Assembly (NCBI RefSeq): GCF_000002995.4
Contig: NW_025062479.1
Span: forward strand, 4,397,221-4,461,220
DNA: 64,000 bases
Direction of reading: 5' to 3'
Source: Brugia malayi
Lineage: Eukaryota > Nematoda > Chromadorea > Rhabditida > Onchocercidae
This document shows positions 48,101 through 61,200 of the stretch, in pieces (within the stretch, counting starts at the first letter, position 1; every line of letters starts with the position of its first letter). The translations under genes were made by a program, and so were the position numbers. The notes beneath the pieces are model-generated. The model had not been told where the DNA came from. It did not search any database and saw nothing but the letters and a program-made list of their open reading frames with translations.

Positions 48101-51100
48101 GATGTCATCATAAGTGGCAAATGAGGATTAACATTTGTTAATCCATCTGGTAATTCATCCCAATATTTTATCATACCCGAAGCGGTAGCAAACCAAACAA
48201 GATGAATTTGTTTTCTATAATAAAAGCTTTAAATGATAATTTTAAGTAAGTAAGAAGACTGATATAAATTACTAGCTAAAGAATATTCAAACAATGATGG
48301 GCTATAAACGTGGAAATTGCGAAGGATCTTTATATTTACTTTTTATTGTCTTTCCAGTTGATATCCCATAAATTTGTCAAACCATTTGTTACCTTCATAT
48401 CAAACAGAAAACGGTCAATGAGAGGCTTTCGACATTCACAATGTTTGGGCAGACGCCCATCTATACGCATTTTTCGGACATACTCACGGAAGGCAGCCTC
48501 GGGAGTTAAATGCGTGTCGCGATTGTTCAGTAAACAATAACGCCTAAAGAATGAAATGTTGCTCAACAACAGATGAATATAAATAATATCGAACAGCTTG
48601 TACGGTTGCATTTTAGTAAGTAAACTTTCAGTAATAACGTGAAATAATTGGCAGAAACCAAAAAAAAAAAAAAGAAATCAGACCAGGTGGGATGCATCAA
48701 CCAGTTTGGCATATCATACCATAATAATTTCACATCACCATAGTTTATTTCTTTTTTTGGTTTTATTCGTTTCTCGTCACCCTTCGCTACTGCTAATCCA
48801 ATACTGCAATCAGTCTGATGAGGCGATATGCTGCTTGAACCATTTAACTCTATATCTAGTTTAAAGATAGAAGAAAAAGGATGACACTGACCGCTGTCAC
48901 ACAAGCACATTTATCTTTCGAGTCTTGACAGAAGAAAAATTACGTTTTTATAATCAAAGAACCATCTCTGATTATCCAGATCTAGACGCTCTTCAAAACT
49001 ATTACCATTCCTAAGCTCAGCAAAAAAGACATACGTGAAAAGCGATTGTTTCAGGCACTGAGAATAATATTTGTTCGATTGACGGTACACACGTTCCTGC
49101 AGCCAGTGTTACGAATTATTAGACAATTAATTAGTAAAAAATGAATAGGCTTACCAAGTTGGTCGTTGCATATAATATATCCAAAGTATACGCATTGCCA
49201 TTATCACAATTAATCATTGAACTACGCATCTGAAATGTCAAATGAAAACTTTTTGTTTTCAAAATAAGCAATTAATTTAACCAATGGAGTGTGTAGCATA
49301 AAATGTAAAGAAAAATGTCAAATAAGTCCAAAACAATTTCATGATTTTAATAACTTATTTTTTTCAAAATTTTTACTTTATGTCATCATGAAAATTTGTT
49401 TCTTCAAGAATAAGCAATTCCGAAAAAAAAAAAAAAAAAAAAAAACAGCCAAACGGACAATATATTCCTCGCTCAAAAACAAAAACAAGCAAAAGCACAA
49501 GTACAGAGTGCAAGGATTGCAGGAAAAATTCAAAAGAAAAAGAAATACAAAATACTGAATTTACATTTGACTGAAAATTATCTTGGAAATTTTTCAAAAT
49601 AGCTCTCATGAAATCAGTTAGATAGACTCATAATATTCAAAAGAAAAAAAAAAAAAAAAAAAAAACTACAAACAGGAAAAATATGGCATGCAACTAATTG
49701 TACAGACAGAAACCATCAATGGCGTTGAATTTTACCTCACTAGTATCGTACTGTAAACGATTCTTCACTGATAAATGATCGTTTAACTAAAAAACTGCCA
49801 ATAGATATGTAAATTAAATTTAAAAAAGAGTAGTAAGAAGAGCGGAAGATATCCAGAACAAGCCTATTGTATTAAGGATACAAATTTTGCCAATAAACCT
49901 GTAGATGAAAAACTAACTATTTGTTGATTTTGAGGTACTTCAAGTTCCAAAATATCGATATTGTTATAATTCAATTTCATTTGCTTTGTTTCCGGATCCT
50001 ATAAAACCTGATCTACACTGGAATAAAAATTAATCGAATATAAATAGGATTTCTTCTTTTTATCATGATTACCTGAAAAACACACTTATAAAAGATGCAA
50101 TAAAAACCATATCAAACTAATGAGGACGGTGTTCCTCCAGTCATTCCGCTTGCAGTAGTTTACACTTACTAGAGGGCGCATTTGTGGATGGAACATCACA
50201 TAACCATTATTATCCAGCATAAATCCATAGCTTTGACTTCCAAACTGTAAATTAACGCTTTTTCTAAACAGAAAGAAGGTTTGAACTTACCAATATCACT
50301 ACTCCGGTCGATATTATTTTTCATGGACTTCATGAAAAAGACAAGAAACCACTTCTTTTACGTTACACCGCATATCGAGAAGATAGGTATATGCCATATG
50401 TAAGTTAAAATTATTTTTCAAGAATGGAACATACATTTATGATATGAACCAGTTGTGCTAACTCAGTGACTGGTACACTAACGGCGGCAACTCCCATCAA
50501 CTTTTCACCTTGGATCACAGGATAACTCACTGTTGTAACCAACATTTCTGTCTAAAAATAAGTAGAAACACGACGGTAACCTCTTAAGATTAATAAGTTG
50601 AGAAAATTAACAGTAGCAAAGATAAGTGTTAGATAAAATAAAAAAAAAATAGTTTAATTATCATCATAAATTATGAACATACTTTCTCGCATATACTTGG
50701 AGTCAATAAGCTTTAAAGTCTTCAGGATCTAATTAATCAACACGGGCAAGAAAAATCAAACTGATGCAAATCGTGCTGTGATATATATCATCAAAATAAA
50801 ATTTTGAAATATGACAAATAACTAACCCTTGGATCCACACGTTTGATTCGGGATTTCTAGAAAATACAGCTATTAAAATGAATGAAACATAGCTTAATCA
50901 GTTCATGAGAAATGAAAGTAACTGAAAGAGAAGTTGCAATGCAAGATTTAGAAATAATAAAAATTAAAACTTACTTTCTTCACTGAACTTTGACTGATTG
51001 TTAGCTGGAAAAAATAAAACCTATTTATCCACAAGGATTTCAAAAATCTATTTCTTTGTAAATTTCCTACATTTTCGCCAAAAACTATGGTTTTTCAGAT

Positions 51101-54100
51101 ATTCCTATTAATATATATGTTTCAATATAAAGTTGAGGGTACGTCAATATTTCAAAAAATTTAAGTAAGTGAACAACATGAATATTTGTCATAAAACATA
51201 TCTATAAAAAGTTAAACAAGATCAAGTTTACCAATCGCTCCTTATATATACCACTCCAGATGGCATCTCTTTCACCAAAACTTGTACCATGCTTACCGAC
51301 TGTCCGACTCATTACTTTAATGTAATGCTAAAAATCAGGTAAATCTTCCAAATATTTAAACTTCCCTAGTGTATTGGTTGATGGAAATAATACTAGCCAA
51401 GTCATCAAGTAAATAACGGATAATTCGGTTCTGACGAAAACTAATAAACAAGTAGATAATAAAAAGCTATGAATTGAGGGGATCTTTTGTTTAAAAACAA
51501 ATCTAAGTCCCTAATCAATTTAATATTGGCTGCAAATATCGCAGCTGCAATTGGATAAAAATAGCGTAGAGTTTAAGTAACTTTAGATACCTGAACTTTT
51601 TCTTGTACATCAGCCAAATTACTTATATGCACCATGAAACCTTTGTTTTCACAAGCCATCCATTTTACCTGTGCCACATCTGTTGCTTCTTCCCCTATTA
51701 GAAATGAAAAGAAACGAACCTAAAATCATCATTCATGTATGGAGGAATTCACAGCTGGCACCTCAATCCAAGATATGAGATAACCAACTGGAAACTCTAC
51801 AAGGTTACTGTAATATCGCATAGATAATACTGAAATGATTAAGCCATTCACCGATTTATTTTTATTGTATAGCTGAAAGATCTGTTTGAAGTAACTGGGT
51901 GCTCCATCAGTAATTAACATAATGATGTCGTTGCAACCAAACTGCGCCTTTTTTCCCGTATAATTATGCATCTGTAATAGAACCATAATTTTATATTATC
52001 TATACAAAACCGATATTTCGTGAGGTATTGCTAAGTGTTTAGAATTCCACAAAAAATTTCCAATTTTTTCGTTTTTGTTTTCCGTCCATTTCTTCACTAT
52101 GGAATAGCAGCATCTATGAATCTGAGAAATTTGAAAGTCATTTCTGCTCTTTTAGATCATGCAAAAATACGCAACTTTATTGCTTCATCTAGATTTTAAA
52201 TTCCAAAAGGAAGTAAAATTCCCAATTATTTTAAACTCAATGCATTATCCAACTTGATATTCAGCTAAAATTTAAGTTTCATACATTCTTAAGTACGATA
52301 ATGCAGTTTGTAATCTAAAGCTAAAGTGCTTCTACGAAGCGCCTATGCGTTCGCAAGTAATACGAACAAACATCAAGGAAAGCAGTACATGCGAAAAATC
52401 AGTAGTCAGCGGCTTACTTTTACCTTTCAGGAATAAACTTGTACAAATATTATGCCACTTTTAGTACCAAACACAGCTAGTGATAGTTTGCACTTACTGC
52501 CTGATAAAGATGATTCGGGATCACAAGGATATGATCTTGAACAGCGATGTAATGAACATCAGCAGGTAGTACACCACCAGCTAGCTCTCGACGCACTGCC
52601 AATTCTTCAGGCGTCGTGAAATTGACTGATCCAGGAAGCTATATGTGGATGAAGCGCAAACAACAATAAATTGACAAAAAACAGAAACGAACAATGTAAT
52701 ATCCCTTTTAGGTTAACTTAATAAGAGCATTTTGACAAATTATATGGAATCTACTTGTATCCAAAAAGTTTGTGTTCACTCATCTTCAAGATTATCTTCA
52801 GTACACTACACAAGCATAATTTAATACGTAACATTAGTTAATAATTTAAGGTTAGCAAGATAGTTTGAAAGTGACAAACATATAAACTATTTATAAAAGC
52901 GTAAGACGTAAGCTTTGTTCTTGTAGCTTCAAGCGGTTTCATGAAAAGCGCATAAAACATAAAGCGAAAGCAACAAAAAAAAAAAAAAAAAAAGAAACTG
53001 GGCAGCGAAATCAACTTGTTTGCAAATTAACAAAAAAATTTTCCATGAAAGGAAAACTTACTTTCATCAATGTTTCGAAGGCTTTAATCAAGCCTTTCTC
53101 ATACTCTGCCTTACCCTCCGACGATATACTATTCAGTCGAGCTCGTAACATCTGAAACATTCAGTTATGACAAACATATCTTCTTAGACTCAAATACAAT
53201 ATTGGAATGAAATTTTTAAACATTTAATCAAACATAAAAATAATTCGTCGACTGTACCGCTAAATTTAACTAAAGATGAAATGTTGCTAAAAGGGACTGA
53301 TAAAACGGAAAAGGAAAAATGAAAATGTATGAGAAAAATACCTTCTTGTTACGAACTGTCGCTTGCAATAACCCAGCCTTTTCACTACATTCATCCAAAA
53401 AACCAACTGTTTTTGAGAACTGCAGAATAATTTTATTACCAAAAAGAAAAGCGTGGAAAAAAAATTACCCATATAAATTCTAATCCCTGAAGTAAATGTG
53501 TGAAAAAGTACTGACAAGTAATATGTTGAAGAAATCATTGTCGGAGAGTGTTTCCAATATTGCTTCCACAGTTTGTTTGGCTATTTCGAATCTCTGGCCA
53601 AGCATTGAGCCAGACATATCTAACATTATAATTACATTTTTCGACAACGTTGCAGCATTTATGTACCTAGAAACACAGCAGAAATTTACGCTCCACCAGA
53701 AAATAACACAGAACCAAAAATAACTGTTGTGAAAATCACAGAAGTTTTCAAATTATAGAATGAATAAAGATATCGATGTAAAAGTTGAAATTATTTCTAT
53801 TCAAATAAAAATTAAGAGAGAAATACAATATAAATACTGTGCAAATGCAAATAAAAACAATCATATTATAACGTGGAAAACGATGATTTTTACAAATTTT
53901 CATATTTACCATTTCGTACTTCTGCAGTCAAATAAATCAAGTTTTTCTGCACGATTGTCCCATACCCACGATACTGCTGTAAAATTAAATGATTATTTAT
54001 GAAGATGAAATTTGACTTAGGATGAACACAATCTCCATAACAGCTCAAAATATGCCAAAAGTGACGATATGATCCCAAAAAAAAAAATGATAATAATAAT

Positions 54101-55724
54101 TTGCCGATAAGTTACACCAAATAAATATGTAATCTACCTGGATAGTAACGCATAAACCCAGACTCCGAACAAAACATCTGAAAAGCGAGGTCATGCGTCT
54201 CTTCCTGATTTGTTCGGTATAAATGATCGATATTAGACCAGTCTATCTTCAACAACACTTCCGGATCTGCAGATTTTTTCAACCGTAGTTTGTTTGGTTC
54301 TGTATAAATTTTAAATAAAAAAAAAAATAAGTATCACATCAAGAAGGGAAAATGTGAAAAGATTAAGTTCATCAGCAAGAAGGGTCAAAAAGTTGGGTGA
54401 AGCATATATCATAAACGATTATATGAGGAGATTTATTGCAACACGTATTGATTTCTTCAAAATACATCAGAATATGGAAGAATTCTGCTCACACAATAAG
54501 CATTTCTAATTCTCAAATATTTAGCTAAGCTACTTTCTTACTTCGGTCATAAACTGGTGTTGGAACATGAACAGCAGAAGATAGTAAACTAGTTGAAATT
54601 CCATAAAAATTAGCATTCGGTGTTAAATTAAACCGTCGTGTGCTGTTTACCTGCAAAAAAACACTGAGGAAAGAAGACTAATAAGAGAGAATTAAATGAG
54701 ACATGCAGTCTTCAAGAAATATACTGATGTGAATTTGCAATGAATGAACAATGGAAAGAGTGAAAGACCCTTTATTTGATTTCTGGATTATTCTGATTTC
54801 ATATCTTCAAATTTCCATTTATGTTTTACATAAGTTCAGGGATACAAATTCCGGAAAGCTACCTCGATAACACTAGCGGTATGATCGTGCACATACACTC
54901 GGGCAGCATCAGTTTCTTGCTTGGCAGCCATGAAGCGTATGAAATGCGTGCTTGTCGGATCATTTACATCGTGCTCAGTGAGATTAGCGAGATTGCGTGA
55001 TTCCAAGGATACTTTCGCTTCCTGAATTTCACTTCCAATTTAAATTAAATTTAACATTCAATACGGTTACCTGCATTGCTACATTAATTTGGTCCTTTCG
55101 TTTTAAACAATTTGAATTTTCGATAATAATTTTCGGTCAACCTTCACTGCTGATTTCATCTGCACATTTTCCTAATTTGAAAATAAATTTACCCATGCAA
55201 CTTTAGCACGTCGCTTCAAATATGCCTCGACTGCATTTTTTGCCCTTTTAAGCTCTTTTTGAGGATCGAATATTTCAACTTCGCCGTAATTTTTATACAT
55301 CTGTAATGGTCCTGTTATGAGAAAATCAATTCTGTATAAAATAGCGGTATAACAACACGAAAATGCAAAAGTTAAAAGAGAAGATGGAAAGCATACCGCA
55401 ATGATATCATTTTCCCTTGTAGCACCACTAAACATTTCCTGCAGATGCTCGCTCAAAAGACCAGCCCATTTTTGCATACTGTACAATTTTAAAATTCAAT
55501 TAACTTTAAAAGTTCAGCTTTGACTGGTAAATTTAAGGACGAAATCATCAAACATGAAATTTAGAGTTAGATTTTAGGATAACAATATGGAACAAAATTA
55601 TGATAAGAAAACTAAAAATTTACTCGAGTGTTAGTTGTTCAGTTGATGAACAGCAGTGTGGTTGTTGTAACAGGAGCAGTAGCAACGGTATTCGTAACCA
55701 ATTAACTGCTAATTGCGAAAACAT
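45145..55724 (-). CDS. unc-36: voltage-gated calcium channel alpha2-delta subunit (UNC-36-like)
   Basis: A long gene with some thirty small exons. It starts with a signal peptide ([20 protein letters not shown]) at 55724, joined to [19 protein letters not shown]. Then come [24 protein letters not shown] blocks and [20 protein letters not shown]. The VWA domain has the metal site [11 protein letters not shown] (DMSGSM at about 53603-53620), so the MIDAS residues D-x-S-x-S are intact. [15 protein letters not shown] lies near 51910 and [13 protein letters not shown] near 51700. Cache-type sensor blocks follow ([20 protein letters not shown] near 50500, [20 protein letters not shown] near 50200). 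A Cys-rich delta region lies at 46150-46340. The last exon ends with a short hydrophobic tail ([17 protein letters not shown]), compatible with a GPI signal or membrane anchor. The subunit raises surface expression of Cav channels at synapses and muscle. UNC-36 versus the second nematode paralog was not resolved. Most exon borders are approximate. Confidence 0.9.
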
Positions 55725-58219
55725 TTCGGTTTTTTCCAGAATCTAGTAACTTATCTATTTTTGATTTACAATCGAGTTGTTTGAATATCATTTCATCCGC
55801 AGTTGTGCTCGTCAAAAGAGGAAAGAGGCTAGTAATCTCAATGATAAAAATGATAGCTTCAATTTTTGGAAAAAAGAAATCTATTTGGTTGGATATGTGA
55901 TGGTCATATGAAACAGTCCAGCTACTAAATGATTCTGTTCTCGTAGGAATGGGTTAATTTAAGACATCTTATGAAGATGATGATAATCAGAAATCGTTTC
56001 TATCAAGTTTCAGAAATAATAAATATGTTTGATCCTTTGGAGAATTTCAAAGATACTTTTCGAAATGTTTAGCAAAAAGCTTCGGAAAAAAAAAAAACAT
56101 AAGAGATTAACCAGTGCGAATACTACATTTGAAGAAAAATTGTTTTTGATACGCTTGGAGATCGAATTAGCAAAAGTACAAAATATAGTATTGTAATAGC
56201 TGACATTTATGAAATACGAATTGAAAATGATTGAAATTTGAATTACATGGAATTAAGAAGTATATGGCATATAAGGCCTGTAAGAAAAAGAAGCAAATAA
56301 AATGAAGCACAAAAAAATTTGAAAAGCATAATGAGAAATATGAGATTTTCAGCATCATTTATTTAGCAACATACTTCTAATATTATTTAATCGAAAAAAG
56401 CAAACTTAGAACTTGAGCAATTTCCACTTAATTTTTCTAATTGTCATCATTTCTCTTGAATGGTTCCACTGTCTTTCATTTTTGTTTGCCTTATCTAATT
56501 GACATAGTACTACCGCTCTAATTCTTATTCAAAGTTTTGTTTTTCTTAAATTTAAGTTCACTGAGTTATGCAACATAATCTTGACTAAATATTTTATTAC
56601 TGATCGTTGGCAGACGATTACCATGACCACGGTCATCATTAAACCACTTGGATATGCTATCCATTATGAGGAAATTGTAGGCATGTGAGGATGAATAAAC
56701 GAATGCCTCAGCATTCAAAATTTAACAGTGACTCATCTACTAGCTAAATTTCGCGAAGTAGAAAAGCTTATCGTAGAAGCAATAGCTGCTTTCATTTTCA
56801 GCTTTAAAATGAGGTGCTTTCTTCGAATCGATTTCTGCTAAATGTTTGTAATAGCACCGCAATATACTCATTCTTTTAGCCCACAAACAACTAGCTATGT
56901 GATAGCATACATAGTCTGATTCTATGCTGTCACCCACCCGATGTGAACCAATTCATGACCTAATCCGTTATCACTTTTACTTGCAGGTATTTATTTGCTC
57001 ATTTTGTTACAAAAGCAAAAATGCATTGAATCACGCAGCTGGCTTTTTATGATAATTGTTTCTTTTATAGTTATGATACATTTGGTCTCACTTCTATTAA
57101 AAGGAACGAGATTGATCTGTTCTGAATGCTGCATATTCCTAAAATTTTGATGGCACAAATATATTTTCGATTAGTATTGCTTCATTTTCTCTCAGCTTAT
57201 TTCTTCGATTTCACGTGATTTTATGGAAATACACATTTTCTTGATTGAAGTAGTGATAGGGTCAGAAAGAATTAATCTTGAAATAAATGCGCTAAGATAA
57301 AATACATAATAATGCTAATTATCAAGACAACTATGATTTGATTCTGATGATACATTTATCTCCGTATGTCTAATCATTTCGAATAATTGACGTGTACAAA
57401 TAGTGCACATTCAAATTAGATACGGAGAATAGATGGAAACGATTCCACATAAATGTTTACTAAAAAACAATCTAAATCAGAAATTTGCATTACTATATGG
57501 AATGTTATACCGAGATATCACATAGTTGCAATTAATTTCCCTCCGAACGTCAGCAGGAAAAGCTCATTGACAAGGCAATTAAATCTCCTCTTTGACCTGT
57601 TGATCTATAGCAAAAAAAGAAGCGGCTAATGTAAGAGAAAGAGAGACGAGCAAACTATATGCAACCCTGAAACCAACAGTTGGAAATCCCAAAGTTTTGT
57701 CAAGTATGCATTCAATTGTATTGCGCCCCATAGAATGCTCTAGAGCTGGTCAATTATGGGAACATGGGTCAGATCTTATGGAGGCTGTTACAGAACACTT
57801 AGAACCATTCCTGGGATTATTCTGTTCCACTTTTTTTGCCATGATTTAAGTTCCTCGCATCCATTAACCAACAAGATACTTGGATTCTTATAATAGTGTC
57901 AAATAAATGTGTTTGAATATTCGCTCTGAAATTGGAGTGGAATTACACAACGGATGATCCTATTTTCCATGAGACAAAAAATTTTCAAGAATGGGCTGCG
58001 TTAACTCACCTATTGGGTTAAGTGAAGTTTTTTACTGATGGTTTCTAACGATTTGCTGTAGAGTGAGTACTTGTTGGTGTTTGGACTTATTTATTAAGTT
58101 GTTTTCATCTGTGCACTTTTTTGCTATGCTTACATTTATGTACAGATTTCGTTGACTATTGCTTAATCGGCAGTTGAAGTTGAAAAAAAAAATTTATTGA
58201 AATTTTAGGGAGTTCCGAA
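55725..58219. other. divergent spacer between the alpha2-delta gene (-) and DDB1 (+)
   Basis: No coding block was recognised over about 2.5 kb; short frames such as that at 56740-56937 on the minus strand look like chance. It presumably carries the promoters of both flanking genes. Confidence 0.5.
58209..58219 (+). promoter_or_regulatory. candidate trans-splice acceptor and 11-base 5' UTR of ddb-1
   Basis: AATTTTAG/GGAGTTCCGAA/ATG: the start codon follows a good acceptor by eleven bases, as expected for spliced-leader addition. Confidence 0.45.
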
Positions 58220-61200
58220 ATGGCCCTCAGCTACATTGTGACAGCCTACAAGCCAACAGTTGTGACCCATGCCTTGGTTGGTAGTTTCATTGTTCCTACG
58301 GAACTAAATTTAGTGCTAGCGAAAACCAATCGCGTGGAGCTGTTTTTGGTCACACCGGAAGGACTGAAGCCTCACAGAGAATGTTCAGTGTTTGGACGCA
58401 TCGCAACAATAAAATTGTTCAGAGCACCGGGTGAGGTATGCATTCTTACTTTTTAAATCTTTGTATGGTCTTGGTCTGTGATGGTCTTACTGGTGTTACA
58501 AGCCGGTACTATAACAGATCCGCTTCCACATTGATAGAAAGTTGGGTGAATTGTAGAATGTGGATAGCTTGCTAATCCTGACAGCCAAGTATCACTTGGC
58601 TATAATCCGTTGGACACCAACGAGCGAGTTGCGTACACGAGCTTCAGGACATATTGTGGATCGAGTTGGACGACCATCCGAAACAGGAATGATAGCGACT
58701 GTTCATTCATCAGGAGTAAGATATTTTTTAGTTGTCTTTAGCTACCAAAAGATGGCTGTTAAAAAAATGGTGCGTTTAGGATTTTTTAGTTGCTAACGTG
58801 CTTTACATAACAAAATTCCTTACACATAAGAGATAACAGCAACTTTATGCTTCACATTTCTTGTAGTTGATGGTGTTTCGTTTATATGATGGTCTTCTGA
58901 AAGTAGTACAGTGGAACGAAGGAAAAGACCTACGTGGTTTCAATGTTAGATGTGATGATTTGTACATCGTTGATATAACATTTATGTCTGATCCTGGTAA
59001 ACACTAATTTTCTGCAGGAATTATTAAGTTTTGACGAGAGGGAGAGGGAGGCTGGTTGTAATTTTATAGCAGAAAAGTCTTTACAGATATAATCTGGCGA
59101 TTGAACACTTTTGGCTGGTAATCTCTTTCAGACCGTCCAACACTTGCCTACATATACCAGGACGATAATGGTCGTCATATAAAGGTAGTTGCTCTTAATA
59201 TTGATGATAAAGAGCTCAGCTCTCCTCTTTGGAAGCATGATAATCTCGAAGGGGAAGCGAATATAGTGATTGGTGTTCCAGAACCTGTAGGTGGATGTCT
59301 CATTGCAGGTCCCGATGCTATTTCCTATCATAAAGGTGAGCTTTTCATTCATGCTAAATTTCAAACTCACAAATCTGTTTTGGATTACAGTCACGTTTCC
59401 ACTAGGAAAATCTTTTACGGCATGACACTGTGGTAATATGTGGCATGAGGAGTGATTATGCTGTAAATTGTATATAGTTACATATAGTGATTCATATCTA
59501 GACCATTATCCGTTCCATTATATTCACAACTTCATTAGATTAATAGCGTTCGTTACATATTTCTCTGATTGGCTGTACGATTCAAGTTCTGCTTAATTAT
59601 TTGATATGATTAGTACTGTTCGTATACGTGTAACAGCAATAATAAAAGTTATACTGTCTCAGCCAAACAATAGGATTCGAAATGTTGATCTGGAAGTACA
59701 AAAAAAAGAAAAAATTGGTGTTAATAGTCTTGTTTCTGTTTATTTTCTCTTTGTTAAATCTATGTGTCAGTAGATCTTCGGCAGTATCACGGGAGGCTTA
59801 GGCTTCTAAAATTTGTAGTGATTTTTACAAACAACCTTCTTAGCGCACTATAAATTGGTTGTTTTAGGTGGTGATGATGCTTTACGTTATGCAGGAGTGC
59901 CTGGATCAAGACTTCACAATACTCACCCAAATTGCTATGCCCCAGTTGATCGTGATGGACAACGTTATTTATTGGCTGATTTAGCTGGCAATTTGTATAT
60001 GTTGTTGTTAGAGCTGGGGAAAGATCAAGAACAAGATGAGAACTCAGCTATGTATGTGAGAGATATGAAGGTTTGAATTGAAGCATTCCATATCAAGTAG
60101 TTTGTTTCTCGTATTTTCTAATCATTGTTGTGGTGTATCTTCCCTGTGCAATTATTACTGCTTGACCTGAAAAAATCTGAAGTTCTGAATTTCTTACTTG
60201 CAAGACCTTTAACTATAGTTCCATTTTTATAGCTAGTCATACTGAGGGTCAATATATTTTTATGATTTAAAGACGGTTTCATTAGTGTAAGACATTATTA
60301 ATATTTACATCCAGTCAAATATTGCAAGTTTTCGTGTTTTTTTTTTTTTTTTTTTTTTTTTTTTGACATTTATCTCAGTTAAAAGAGAAATTGTTAAGTC
60401 ATTTAGTGCGTGTAGCAAAGGTGTGTGCACTGTTTCGTTGTTTAATGTTTGAATTGTGTTTATTTTTGTCTTTAATTGATTTTATGCAGGTCGAAAGCTT
60501 GGGGGAAACTTGTATAGCGGAGTGCATGTGCTACTTAGATAATGGGGTCTGTTTCATTGGTTCACGTTTTGGTGATAGTCAGTTGATACGTCTCAGTACA
60601 GGTTTACTTTTTTGATTGAACACGCATGTCATAGCAAATGGTTTCTCCAATTTCTTTGAAATTTTGTATGAAAAGTCGTGAGTGTAGATGTTGATGGAAT
60701 CTATCGCAGGTCTTTTTTTGTAAATATAGATGATTATAACTGCATCGAAAAAATTTATTTTTCATGAGTAGAAATCTTTCAGAGAAATAATTTCTAATAT
60801 CAGGAATGCAATAAATTTAATGTAAAAGCAATAGCGATACTTTCAGACTTTCGATTCCAACACATTTGGTTTCATTCTTTCTTATGTTTATTAAAACCTG
60901 CTTGGCTTCTTTAACCAGTTTTTTTTTTTTTTGATTTAGAGCCGCGAGCTGACGGTACCGGTTACATATCTTTGTTAGATAGTTATACAAACTTGGCACC
61001 AATAAGAGATATGACAGTAATGCGATGTAATGGACAACAACAAATCTTAACATGTTCTGGAGCTTACAAAGTAAGTTTGTTTGTTTCAATACCATATTTT
61101 CAAATAAACATGCTCACTTATTAATCCGTAATCGATGAAACAAAATGGATAAACAAAAAAGAAAAAAGTTTTTCTTCGCATCATTTTACCCCTTTCATAA

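Noticed and set aside
48563..48910. Single 115-codon minus-strand frame
   Set aside because: It joins alpha2-delta exon sequence with intron containing a T run; it is not a gene by itself.
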